From positions 1 to 46,021 of the forward strand of contig JAZRQR010000198.1 of NCBI GenBank assembly GCA_045650025.1: a stretch of DNA of 46,021 nt. Direction: 5' to 3'. The notes beneath the pieces were generated by a model. That model saw only the letters and a list, made by a program, of their open reading frames with translations. It made no database searches and had not been told where the DNA came from. This DNA is from SVQP01 sp045650025. Its GTDB lineage: Bacteria; Bacillota; Clostridia; Oscillospirales; CAG-272. Both the position numbers and the translations under genes were made by a program. How positions within the stretch are numbered: the first letter of the stretch is position 1; the number at the start of each line of letters is the position of its first letter. Positions 1 through 8,853 of this stretch are shown here, in pieces.

Positions 1-230
1 CCCGCAAGTCCGCCTGCATAAGTAGTGGTGGAGGAGACGGCACTCACCTCTCCGCTGGCGTAGCAGTTCGTGATCGTACCATTATTCATCCATCCCACAA
101 GTCCGCCTGCATAAGCCCGATAGGAGGAGGAGTCGGCGCTCACATCTCCGCTTGCGTAGCAGTTCGTGATCGTACCGCTATTTACAAGTCCCACAAGTCC
201 ACCAGCATATACATAGGAGGAGCTGTCAAG
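1..230 (-). repeat. 93-96 bp coding tandem repeats in the GLUG tail
   Basis: The block starting at 61 recurs at 157 (96 bp apart), and the first 60 bases recur about 93 bp further on. Each unit encodes one GLUG turn (AGGLVGW...GTITNCYASG). The near identity at DNA level, compared with the divergent GLUG motifs upstream in the gene, suggests recent duplication. The array continues past the left edge, so copy number cannot be given. Confidence 0.8.
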
Positions 231-3200
231 TTCGATCGTAAACATTTCAACGCCGAGATTCTTGATCTCTCCACCATTGCCAAGATACCCGAACAAGCCT
301 GCACATTCGTAATAAGAGTGTTTGAAAGACGTGATGGTAAAGTTGGATACCGTATATCCGTTACCGTCAAAGGTTCCACAGAACGCCATAACGCTCGAAG
401 AATTGACGCTGCCGTAATGATAGCAACCGATCGGATCCCATTCTCTGCCGCCAAGGTCGATCGAATTGATCAGGCGGTAATGCTTATCATACAAGGTATT
501 ATTGCTGCTGCCATTGATCGCACTTGCCAGATATGCAAGCTGCGCACCGGTCGAGATCCGATAGGGATCTTCCTTGGTGCCGCTACCGCCTGCAAAGCCG
601 GAGGCAATACTACCGTCCCACACGTCCACGTTCACAGCCGACGTAAAGCGTGCGGTCAGGGTCAGCGCATCGGAAGGCATATCAAACGTATACGTTTCCT
701 CGCGGCTGACCAATACGTCACCCACAAACCAACCGACGAATACGTATCCATCGGCAGGAATCGCCATCACGGCATAGCCTCTGGTTTCCACGCCTCGCTC
801 ACTCTCTGCGGTGGAAAGTACGCTGCCAAAGGCATTCGAGTTGCTTTCCACGATCAAATCATAGTAGGAAAGGAACTTCGCCGTGATATGCTGATCTCTC
901 GGCAGCGCCGAGAAGGTATAATTCTTATCGGTCGAGAGCAATACGTCGCCCTCATACCAACCAACAAACACGTAATCCAGCGCCACGTCATCGGTGCTGA
1001 GTGTGATCTCATCCAGATAAATGTACTCCTGATCCGTGATGCTGGTCTCTCCCTCGCCGTCTACCGAAACGGTCAGGTCGTACACAATGGGTTCCCACTT
1101 TGCATACAGCGTGCAGTTCGCCGAGAAGGTGATAATACCCTGGCTGGCAGGCTGCGTGTATGCCTCATCAAAGTACCAGCCGCAGAAGACATATCCAATG
1201 CGCTGTGCCTCGGTGATCAGGAAGATGCTCTCCCCTGTGTACACGTAAATGGGAGCTACGGGGTACTCCCCTGCACCAACGTTAAAGATAATGGTGCAGT
1301 ACCCCTGAGGAATCGGATACTGATGCTGATCGGCTGCGTTGATCACGCCAAGCAGCTGTCTGTATCCCCAAGTCTCATTCTTGATCCAAGCGCTATCCGA
1401 GAAGATCAGCTGCGGATCCTTACCGTTGACGATTTCCCAAACCGTCTTGTCATAGTTGCTGTAAATGGTCACGCCACGCAATTCAGCGGTCGTCTTTGCC
1501 AAAATACCGTCCGCAGAACCGGTGCCGACTGCCAGATCCTGACCTACGATGGTCTTGGAGAAATAACAATCAATAAATTCCGAGCTTTCATCCGCCAAGC
1601 CGACAAATCCGCCAACCTTTTCACCCAAAGCGCCCATAATGGACGATCTGGAGATCGAGTACGATACCGTACCTGCGTTGCGTCCCACAAGACCGCCCGC
1701 ATAGCTGTTTCTGGGCAGAATGGTATTCTTGGAATACGAGTTGGTCAGCGTTGCACCGTTTACGTTATAACCAACCAAGCCGCCCGCATACACGGTAGCA
1801 GCATTGAGTGCCGTGGTTTCAATATCCATAACACTCATATCCTCGCGGATATATTCGTTGGTCGCGCTTTCGGTGTAGCACGCCTGAATCTTCTTGGCAT
1901 TATAACCTGCCAGACCGCCAATGTACATCGTCTTGCTCTCACCGTCTGCCTTGCCATCCACAAAGTTCATGGAGTAGCAGTTGGTCATCGTGCCATTGTT
2001 GTAACCGGTAATACCGCCCAGGTAAGCTGTGGTACCCACCTTACTCATATCGGTCACGATATAGCTGTAAGAGCTGTAGGAATCCGTGATATTGCCGTTT
2101 GCATAACCCGAAATACCACCGGAATATACCGTATCGGCAGAAGTGCCGTACAGATCGCCAAAGGAATAGTAGCTCTGGCTGATGCTGCCGTCCTGCTTAC
2201 CTGCAATACCGCCCAGGTACAGCGTGAATTTATCGATCACGCTTGCGCGCAGGTCGCCCACAGAATAGCACTGGTGAATCAGCGCGGTGGAATGTCCGAC
2301 AATACCGCCCACGTAGGTGTTATAGGTGTTCTCCAGCGTAATGGTGCCGTCCGCCTTACAGCTTTGGATCGCTGCCTGAGACTTACCGGCAATACCGCCT
2401 ACGTAAAGCGTCTTTTGATACTGATTTTGAATTCCAATAATCGCGTTGGAGATCGCGGACACAACCTCGGCAGTGGTATGACCCACAATACCGCCTACGT
2501 ACATTTCATAAACATCCGTCGCAGAGGTCATGTATCCGTACGACTCGCACGTAATATAGCCAAAGAAGTATACGTTATAGATCGTACCGATCGCCTGACC
2601 CGAAATACCGCCTACATAGAAGCTGCCCGCACTCTGACGAACGTTCAAAATCGAGAACGCGCGGCTCTCGCTGACGCGACCGCCGATACCGACAATACCG
2701 CCCACGTAAACGTCATTTTCGATGTCGAGCGTGATATTGCCCTGATATTCGGTGCGATCCACACCACCGCCTGCATAGCCTGCAATACCGCCAACGTGTG
2801 CATTTTCGGCGCTGACGTTAATATCTCCGATAAACTGACAATCGCTTACCGAACCGGTTGCATAACCGACAATACCGCCGTAATACACCGTTCCGAGCAC
2901 TTGTACGGGCGCGTTATCGATCGAAACGGTCACGTCACTAACGTCACCCTCGGCATAGCCTACCGCATTACCCAGGTACAGGTCTTGTGCTTCTTTGATC
3001 ACAACCTCGGTTGCTTGCGTAAGCGTGCAAGCGGATACAGAGCCCGACTTTCCGGCAATACCACCGTAATAAACGGTTGCACCCGAAATTTCCGCGTATG
3101 CTGCATCAATCGTGCTTTGCGTGATATTTCCTGCTAATCCTGCAACGCCACCGTAGAAAACGTCACCCTTTGCCTCTATAATCACACAATCTGCTGTAAA

Positions 3201-6200
3201 CTGTACGTTGGTAATATTGCCTGCATAGCCTGCAATACCGCCCCAATAAACACCTTCGGTTGTGCTAATATATACTCTTTCGGTCTCAAATGCCACGTTT
3301 GCAATTTCGCCGGTTGCATAACCGACAATACCGCCACCGTAAACGACCCCGTACGCATTGATCACAATGCTTCCCTGTACATCATCCGTTTCGATCGGAA
3401 TGCCGTTCACCACGCAATTCTTCACGTCAATCGCATAGCCCGCAATACCGCCAACGTATACCGTTCCACCGTAGGAAACGATATTCAGCGAACCGTTTGC
3501 CTCTACATTCTCCAAAAGCTTATACGTTGTCTTACCTACGTACAAGCCTGCATAGGAGTTGCCTGCAGTGCCTGCTGCGCTGATCACGGCCTGCTCAAGG
3601 GTAACACCCGTAATCTGACCCTCTGCTACACCTGCTGCGCCGCCTACGTTGAAGCCGTAGCTTCCGTGTACGTCGATCGTAGCGTTGATCACACAATCCG
3701 CAAAGGTACCGTTTGCATAGTATGCAACCGCACCGCCTACGCGGATTTCGGACTCAAGGTTACTACCAACGGTCATATCCACGTCGATGTCTACACCGAT
3801 CAACTTACCAAACAGCTGACCCGCAACACCACCAATATACTGTCCACCAATCACATCCAACTGACCGGATACCGCACCGCCTGTCACGCTACCGTTCAAA
3901 GCACCTGCGATACCACCAAGATATACCATCGTTTCGGTGGCAACACCGTAAATTCGGTAATTCTCTACGGTCAAATTCTTGATCTGCGCCGAGTTATCAA
4001 TTGCGCCAAACAGACCTACTGTAATATAATCGGTCTTGGATACGTCAATCTTCAAGCCCGTCACCTTGTATCCATTACCGTCCAGGTAACCCTTAAAGGC
4101 GTTGGCATAGGTCAAGCCGGCTTCGCTATTTTCTGCGTAACCGATGGGCTGCCATTCCGGATAACCGGAGAGATCGATATCCGCCATCAAAATATAATAT
4201 CCGGACAGATCGTTTCGAATATTATTGAAATCCTCCGCTGTATAAATCGGAGTCGGTGCATAGAACCATACATATGCACTCCAATCGCTATCGTCCACGC
4301 GAACACGAACACGAACGCTACCGGGCTGCGTCACGGTCAGTACACCGTCCACAATCGTTGCGCCGCAGGTGTTATTTGCCAACTGGTATACATATTCTCC
4401 TCGGGGATATCCGGTAGGAGGATACGTTTCCAGCTCAATTTTCAAGGATTCACCAACATTGACGACTCGGTCCGTGTTGGAGATCTCAATACTTGCAATA
4501 TGCGTGGTATATACGGTAAACAGCACATCCTTGGTAAATGCAACCTCTCCGTCATCCGCATACACGGTCACTCTTACCATAATTTCGCCTGCAAGGCTTG
4601 CGCTCAGTACCGAGCCCTCCAGCGCCGCGCCGGTTTCCTCCGCACCCGAAATGATGCTGTATGTCACAGACGCGAAGTATGCATCAGAAGGCACCATGTT
4701 GGGCGAGAGCGTCATCGAGCCATCCTCAATATCCAAGGTGTACTCGTCAAAGATAATATCCGTTACCGGGATCTTTTCCCATCTGGCAACCAACGTAATG
4801 TTGCCGTCGGCAATCGACCACAGTTCCCCTTCCACCTTAACATCACCATAATACCAGCCAACAAACGAGAATTTGTCACGCGTGAGAACAGGCAATGTAA
4901 ACGTCGCATCATACGTTACATCCAAGGTGGTGTTGGAATCTACTCCATTATTGTAATCCAACGTAATGGTGTATTGGCACACACGGTAGTGCGCATATAC
5001 CGTCGTATTACCCACGAAACCGTAAGGTGCCAGGCTGTTTCCTTGATTGTCGGTCAACTGCACGCCATTGCCGTTTGCCTCGGTAAAGAAACCGACAAAT
5101 TCATATCCGGGCTTTTCTGCAAAGTACAAAATATAATCTTGACCGTAGTCTACGTCAATACGATCCATATGGTGAATCGTCAACGTGTTTTCGGGTGCCG
5201 GCGTACCGGCAAGGGTAAGATCCAACACCGCAGTGGTAGACCATCCGCAGGGTGCAATATAGTAAAGCTGTCCTGCTTCCACCATATAAGTGATCTGGAA
5301 GTTGCTGCCGGCACCTCCGGCATCCTGCGCCACCAATTGACGTTTGTTTGCATCATACAAATAACCGTACGTATCATACGATCCGGACGAATAAATGACA
5401 ACGGTCTGGCTTACCAGCGGAACAAATGCATAATATACCTTGTCCGAGGAATTGCGGGAAGGGCAATACAGATTTTCAAGCGTTTGTCCAACGTTGATCA
5501 CACCATTACCGGAATGTCTGATCCAACCGGCATACAAAGTGATCGCACCGGTCACCTCACCTGTAAATGCATATCGTTCAGTCAGCTCCATATCGGTATA
5601 CCAACCGGTAAATACGTAGCCCTCCAGAACAGGAATGGGATATGCTTGACCACTTTCGGTCATATCGGGAACAGCGGAACCACCCATACTATTGAATATG
5701 ATGCGGCCGGGAACCACCTCAGCATATTCCAACATATAGGAATTTCCCTTACTCTTAACCGTCAGCGCCAGAACCTGCTCGCCAATGGTAATCGTATACG
5801 ACTCATCGGTGCTAACGACTGTATCACCGATATACCAACCCGTAAACGTATATCCGTCAGAAACGCTGACAGTCAAAGTCACTTGATCGCCAATAGCGTA
5901 AGAATCCTGCAATCCGGTTACGGTCAGGCCTTGTTGCACATCCAGAAGCACGCCATTGAGCGCAGGTACAACCTCTTGCGCAACGATGACCGTTTGGCAA
6001 ACCTCACAATGCTTACCCTCGGTCAGACCCGTCTTACCGATTTCGGGAGCAACTGCAGGATCAATCACTTCCACGTGATCGATATATCCGATCGGCTTTG
6101 TTTCAAAATACGAACAGCTGCTGCAGTCACTGCGCTGCTCACCTTGATCGTTACAAGAAGGAGCTCTGCTCTGCTCCCATTCACCCATCATATGTCCGGT

Positions 6201-7010
6201 TGCGGGAATCTCCGTGTAGGTCGTATAAGGACATCTCGAGCAGGTCACGTATGCATCCCATCCGTATTCGGTACAAGTAGGTGCTTGCGCCTCATGCGGA
6301 ACCTCGCGGTGTCCAAGCGCTTCATTTTCTACTTTTGTCGTGTAATCACATCTCGAGCAAGCTTCGTAAGCATTATATCCCGCTTCTGTACAGGTTGCTT
6401 CTTTTCCTGCATAGAAAGAAAGATCGTGTCCATACTCCGTGATACGTCGAGTCTCATAATAGTCACAGCTTTGGCACACCTTGCGCTCTTCACCCACCGC
6501 GGTACAAGTTGCCTGGCGATAGATTTCCCACTCTCCGAAGTCATGCACGCCATTTGCCGGGAGCTCCATGTAATTCGAGTAGTCACATTTCGTACAGGTT
6601 TCATACTCCGCCCAACCATCCTCGATGCAGGTGGGTTGCTTTCCCTCGTGTGTCACCACATCGTGATTGAGTTTAGGGATGACCTGCTGCTCTTGTATTA
6701 CTATGCCGCAGAACGAACAGTATTGACCTTCCGTCATGCCTTCCGACTCACATGTGGGCTCTGTCGCCCCAACAGTTACAATCGTATGTCCGAAAGCAGG
6801 AACTGAACTGTACTCTACCTCATTACATTCATAACAATAACGATTTATTTCACTGGGTTCTGTGCAAGAGCGTGGACTTGTAGACCACTCACTCCACCTA
6901 TGCGCACAGCTCTCCGGTGATCGAGTTGTACAAGCCGTCAGGCAAACAAGGCCCAACAACACGACTACTGCAAACGCAGCAAAAATCAGAACTCTCTTTT
7001 TTGACATCAT
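1..7010 (-). CDS. Giant surface lipoprotein with His/Cys repeats, InlB-type repeats, Ig-like regions and GLUG repeats (partial, C-terminus beyond window)
   Basis: This frame reads without a stop from the ATG at 7010 to the window edge (more than 2330 residues), so the end of the protein is missing. GGAGG at 7018-7022 lies 7 nt before the start. The N-terminus is a lipoprotein signal (Lys-rich start, hydrophobic core, lipobox LTAC near residue 27). Residues about 35-335 hold roughly eight repeats of the form P-T-C-x5-G-x6-C-x2-C followed by G-H. InlB/Listeria-Bacteroides-type repeats (Gly-Trp-Tyr cores) follow, then Ig-like segments from about residue 745. From about residue 923 an M26/GLUG-like entry (DIDLSG...DGNGY) leads into about 25 GLUG motifs such as VGGIAGYAGG. 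More InlB repeats lie near 1950, and a second DIDLGG-type entry with further GLUG motifs runs to the edge. Family knowledge points to adhesion or surface display. The ligand is unknown. Confidence 0.9.
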   Translation of the reverse strand, partial: MMSKKRVLIFAAFAVVVLLGLVCLTACTTRSPESCAHRWSEWSTSPRSCTEPSEINRYCYECNEVEYSSVPAFGHTIVTVGATEPTCESEGMTEGQYCSFCGIVIQEQQVIPKLNHDVVTHEGKQPTCIEDGWAEYETCTKCDYSNYMELPANGVHDFGEWEIYRQATCTAVGEERKVCQSCDYYETRRITEYGHDLSFYAGKEATCTEAGYNAYEACSRCDYTTKVENEALGHREVPHEAQAPTCTEYGWDAYVTCSRCPYTTYTEIPATGHMMGEWEQSRAPSCNDQGEQRSDCSSCSYFETKPIGYIDHVEVIDPAVAPEIGKTGLTEGKHCEVCQTVIVAQEVVPALNGVLLDVQQGLTVTGLQDSYAIGDQVTLTVSVSDGYTFTGWYIGDTVVSTDESYTITIGEQVLALTVKSKGNSYMLEYAEVVPGRIIFNSMGGSAVPDMTESGQAYPIPVLEGYVFTGWYTDMELTERYAFTGEVTGAITLYAGWIRHSGNGVINVGQTLENLYCPSRNSSDKVYYAFVPLVSQTVVIYSSGSYDTYGYLYDANKRQLVAQDAGGAGSNFQITYMVEAGQLYYIAPCGWSTTAVLDLTLAGTPAPENTLTIHHMDRIDVDYGQDYILYFAEKPGYEFVGFFTEANGNGVQLTDNQGNSLAPYGFVGNTTVYAHYRVCQYTITLDYNNGVDSNTTLDVTYDATFTLPVLTRDKFSFVGWYYGDVKVEGELWSIADGNITLVARWEKIPVTDIIFDEYTLDIEDGSMTLSPNMVPSDAYFASVTYSIISGAEETGAALEGSVLSASLAGEIMVRVTVYADDGEVAFTKDVLFTVYTTHIASIEISNTDRVVNVGESLKIELETYPPTGYPRGEYVYQLANNTCGATIVDGVLTVTQPGSVRVRVRVDDSDWSAYVWFYAPTPIYTAEDFNNIRNDLSGYYILMADIDLSGYPEWQPIGYAENSEAGLTYANAFKGYLDGNGYKVTGLKIDVSKTDYITVGLFGAIDNSAQIKNLTVENYRIYGVATETMVYLGGIAGALNGSVTGGAVSGQLDVIGGQYIGGVAGQLFGKLIGVDIDVDMTVGSNLESEIRVGGAVAYYANGTFADCVINATIDVHGSYGFNVGGAAGVAEGQITGVTLEQAVISAAGTAGNSYAGLYVGKTTYKLLENVEANGSLNIVSYGGTVYVGGIAGYAIDVKNCVVNGIPIETDDVQGSIVINAYGVVYGGGIVGYATGEIANVAFETERVYISTTEGVYWGGIAGYAGNITNVQFTADCVIIEAKGDVFYGGVAGLAGNITQSTIDAAYAEISGATVYYGGIAGKSGSVSACTLTQATEVVIKEAQDLYLGNAVGYAEGDVSDVTVSIDNAPVQVLGTVYYGGIVGYATGSVSDCQFIGDINVSAENAHVGGIAGYAGGGVDRTEYQGNITLDIENDVYVGGIVGIGGRVSESRAFSILNVRQSAGSFYVGGISGQAIGTIYNVYFFGYITCESYGYMTSATDVYEMYVGGIVGHTTAEVVSAISNAIIGIQNQYQKTLYVGGIAGKSQAAIQSCKADGTITLENTYNTYVGGIVGHSTALIHQCYSVGDLRASVIDKFTLYLGGIAGKQDGSISQSYYSFGDLYGTSADTVYSGGISGYANGNITDSYSSYSYIVTDMSKVGTTAYLGGITGYNNGTMTNCYSMNFVDGKADGESKTMYIGGLAGYNAKKIQACYTESATNEYIREDMSVMDIETTALNAATVYAGGLVGYNVNGATLTNSYSKNTILPRNSYAGGLVGRNAGTVSYSISRSSIMGALGEKVGGFVGLADESSEFIDCYFSKTIVGQDLAVGTGSADGILAKTTAELRGVTIYSNYDKTVWEIVNGKDPQLIFSDSAWIKNETWGYRQLLGVINAADQHQYPIPQGYCTIIFNVGAGEYPVAPIYVYTGESIFLITEAQRIGYVFCGWYFDEAYTQPASQGIITFSANCTLYAKWEPIVYDLTVSVDGEGETSITDQEYIYLDEITLSTDDVALDYVFVGWYEGDVLLSTDKNYTFSALPRDQHITAKFLSYYDLIVESNSNAFGSVLSTAESERGVETRGYAVMAIPADGYVFVGWFVGDVLVSREETYTFDMPSDALTLTARFTSAVNVDVWDGSIASGFAGGSGTKEDPYRISTGAQLAYLASAINGSSNNTLYDKHYRLINSIDLGGREWDPIGCYHYGSVNSSSVMAFCGTFDGNGYTVSNFTITSFKHSYYECAGLFGYLGNGGEIKNLGVEMFTIELDSSSYVYAGGLVGLVNSGTITNCYASGDVSADSSSYRAYAGGLVGWMNNGTITNCYASGEVSAVSSTTTYAGGLA

Positions 7011-7088
7011 AGAAGTTCCTCCATAAAAATTACTGATTGATTACACATACGAAAATCTTTTGAATTGTAACCAAATAAAGTTGACTTC

Positions 7089-7117
7089 AGTTTACCACAA
7101 AACGCCCAAAATGTCAA
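7089..7117 (-). promoter_or_regulatory. Sigma-A promoter of the giant lipoprotein gene
   Basis: On the minus strand TTGACA (7117-7112), a 17-bp spacer and TAAACT (7094-7089) precede the gene. The leader is about 75 nt long. Confidence 0.7.
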
Positions 7118-7350
7118 TATCAGCAACGCGCTTTCATTGTATAAATACATGAAAAACCGCCGCAACGGCAGTTCTTCAGACTGTTCAAGAAAGAGACGCG
7201 AAGAAGCGACTCGGCTTTTTATAAAACTGCGTATTCTTAAAGAAGATCTTGCGGGCATACGCCATAATCTCATTGATCCCGGACTCACTTTGCTTCCCTC
7301 TTACGCACGATTATATCCGCGCCTTGCGGCATGATTTGCTTCGCAACCCC
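7118..7350. other. Intergenic stretch with no supported gene
   Basis: This is the divergent spacer between the giant lipoprotein gene and the small gene at 7404. Short open frames exist here but lack ribosome-binding sites. A weak hairpin (CCGCCGCAACGGCAG) lies near 7157. I see no RNA gene or mobile element. Confidence 0.6.
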
Positions 7351-7379
7351 TTGCCCTCCCCGCAATTTTGTGGTATAAT
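7351..7379 (+). promoter_or_regulatory. Extended -10 promoter of the gene at 7404
   Basis: TTGCCC (7351-7356), a 17-bp spacer and TATAAT (7374-7379) with an upstream TG form an extended -10 promoter. The ATG follows 24 bp after the -10 box, so the leader is very short. Confidence 0.75.
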
Positions 7380-7403
7380 GGAGCAAAGAAAGGCGGTGCA
7401 CTT

Positions 7404-8243
7404 ATGGGCTGTTGGGGCATGGGAATCACGCAAAGTGACGAATACTGTGAAATATATGATCGTTTCATGGAGGAGTATGACGAAGGAAAACCGTTACTCG
7501 ATATCAAACAAGACATTCTTGATGAATATTTAGAGGAATTTGATGAGGATGACGGTGTATTGCACGACGTGTATTTCGCCATTGGCAAAGCGGAATGGAT
7601 GTGCGGAGGCATTTCGGATGAAATACTTGATAAAATTACGCAAATCATAAATAGCGGTGCAAATATTGAATTTTACAGAGAACTTGAGGCAACGGAAAGC
7701 GATCTGAAAATGCGCAAAAAGAATCTTGATAAGTTTTTGAATAGCCTCAAAATTCCGCGAGAAAAAACAAAAAAGCGCAAAACACCGACTGAAAAATACG
7801 TTAAAATTGAGACACCTAAACTTCCTTCATTCAAGTGTGGTGATATTTTTACATACGAGGTCAATGGAAAATATCGTGTCCTGTGCTTTGTAAGTCGAGG
7901 AAAGTTTTGTGCAACATACGCCGCATACGCCTATGTTTGGGGAAATTTATTCGATGAAATTCCTTCCGTTGGAGATTTGATGAACGAGTACGTTATGCCA
8001 CTCGGATATTTTACGGTGGAAAATTTTCCGGATATAAATAAGTTACAGTATATAGGCAACGAGGAAAATTTAAAAGAATTGAATATTACATATCCGGGAA
8101 TCTTTTTTGATATATGGAAACCGGCTACATGGGTGATTGCAAAAGAAGAAAATCTAACAGAAGATTTTCCCTTGCATATGTGCCGAAAGTTAAGTGATTG
8201 CTTTATAAGAATTTCTGAACTTAGAGGACATAAAAAACCATAA
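7404..8243 (+). CDS. Uncharacterised protein with possible Imm26-like C-terminal half
   Basis: 279 residues, no signal peptide and no membrane segment. The start is the ATG with AAAGGCGG 7 nt upstream; a start further upstream would lie before the -10 box. The N-terminus (MGCWGMGITQSDEY) is followed by a very acidic helical region to about residue 75. A Lys-rich linker (about 105-135, including KKRKTPTEK) comes next, then a beta-rich half starting FKCGDIFTYEVNGKYRVL. That last segment reminds me of immunity-type folds such as Imm26 (GDIF near the start of the domain), but this is recollection and not a demonstrated match. The gene is noticeably more A+T-rich than the glycosidase genes from 10722 on, which fits acquisition by transfer. 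It stands alone with its own promoter. The function is unknown. Confidence 0.75.
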   Translation: MGCWGMGITQSDEYCEIYDRFMEEYDEGKPLLDIKQDILDEYLEEFDEDDGVLHDVYFAIGKAEWMCGGISDEILDKITQIINSGANIEFYRELEATESDLKMRKKNLDKFLNSLKIPREKTKKRKTPTEKYVKIETPKLPSFKCGDIFTYEVNGKYRVLCFVSRGKFCATYAAYAYVWGNLFDEIPSVGDLMNEYVMPLGYFTVENFPDINKLQYIGNEENLKELNITYPGIFFDIWKPATWVIAKEENLTEDFPLHMCRKLSDCFIRISELRGHKKP

Positions 8244-8261
8244 CAGATTGTTGGTTGGTAC

Positions 8262-8395
8262 CTCTAATACATAGCCTCGTTTACAAGCATGGAGTAGCAC
8301 CCCGGAAGACAGCGGTCGTGTGAAACTCCCATCACCGCCAAGGGATAAGTCTACCCACCGACCGAAAACCACGGATCGATTTTGTAATGGCATCA
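8262..8395 (+). ncRNA. Structured non-coding stretch, possibly a remnant IS200/IS605 end (omega-RNA-like); tentative
   Basis: No gene fits these bases. They form a compact G+C-rich block with complementary pieces (CGGTCG near 8309 with CGACCG near 8360; TCCC near 8328 with GGGA near 8341), ending just before a strong terminator. The block reminds me of the conserved 3' non-coding end of clostridial tnpB transposons, from which guide RNAs are made, but no tnpB or tnpA reading frame is present. The orientation and limits are guesses. Confidence 0.3.
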
Positions 8396-8439
8396 CAAAA
8401 AGAATAGGGATGGCAACTTCGCCATCCCTATTCTTTTTG
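8396..8439 (+). terminator. Rho-independent terminator, 19-bp stem
   Basis: Arms 8396-8414 and 8421-8439 are perfectly complementary around a 6-nt loop (AACTTC). The A-tract before and T-tract after the stem make it work in both directions. It would end transcripts from the gene at 7404 or from the structured stretch before it. Confidence 0.85.
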
Positions 8440-8484
8440 GCAGAGGCTTTGAACGAAGGACTCGAACGGAGCAGTACTATGTGT

Positions 8485-8527
8485 CGTAGGGGCGATTCAC
8501 AAGGGACGTCGAGGCGCCGCCCCCTAC
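8485..8527. repeat. GTAGGGGCG-type palindromic repeat
   Basis: GTAGGGGCG on the left faces its complement CGCCCCCTAC (one extra C) on the right. The same core recurs at 8670, 40847-40923 and 44115, so it is a dispersed intergenic family. Confidence 0.6.
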
Positions 8528-8665
8528 CGATGATGGATTTGCATGCCCAAATCCGCGGACAGTCGGGGACGCCTTTCCCAACAAACTTATTCTTAATTTT
8601 TCTGCTTATCGGCGTAGCCTTTATTGAACCACGCGACTATCGCGTAGTTTTCTTTATTTATCATG

Positions 8666-8776
8666 ATTCGTAGGGGAGGCTATTAGCCTCCCGCACGCAA
8701 TGAGAGGAGATTGCCGTTCGGATCATCCTCCCACAAATCGTTTTCGGGCGGGAGGGTAATACCCTCCCCTACGAAT
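8666..8776. mobile_element. 111-bp MITE-like element with covarying terminal inverted repeats
   Basis: The 29-bp ends (8666-8694 and 8748-8776) are inverted copies beginning ATTCGTAGGGGAGG. They differ only by a paired swap: GGCTATTAGCC on one side and GGGTATTACCC on the other. Both versions keep a small hairpin inside each end. The core (8695-8747) codes for nothing. The right end stops 24 bp before the promoter at 8801. Confidence 0.6.
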
Positions 8777-8800
8777 TGCACAGCAATTTCCGCTTTTTTC

Positions 8801-8829
8801 TTGCAATTCGCCCTCTTCTATGCTATAAT
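8801..8829 (+). promoter_or_regulatory. Promoter of the gene at 8854
   Basis: TTGCAA (8801-8806), a 17-bp spacer and TATAAT (8824-8829) preceded by TG. Confidence 0.8.
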
Positions 8830-8853
8830 AAAACCAAGAAAGGCGGTGATCCT

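Noticed and set aside
318..3137. A 939-residue open frame on the plus strand
   Set aside because: It is the exact antisense register of the giant lipoprotein gene, has no ribosome-binding site and shows no recognisable domain.
3666..6806. A 1046-residue open frame on the plus strand
   Set aside because: Same reason: codon-aligned antisense of the giant gene. The minus-strand reading gives a signal peptide, His/Cys repeats and GLUG motifs.
8262..8395. SRP RNA, 6S RNA or tmRNA fragment
   Set aside because: The conserved SRP GGAA-loop context, the tmRNA tRNA-like end and a 6S-type long bulged stem are all missing.
8440..8475. GAAGGACTCGAACGGAG resembling an antisense tRNA T-arm
   Set aside because: No acceptor, D or anticodon stem can be formed around it on either strand.
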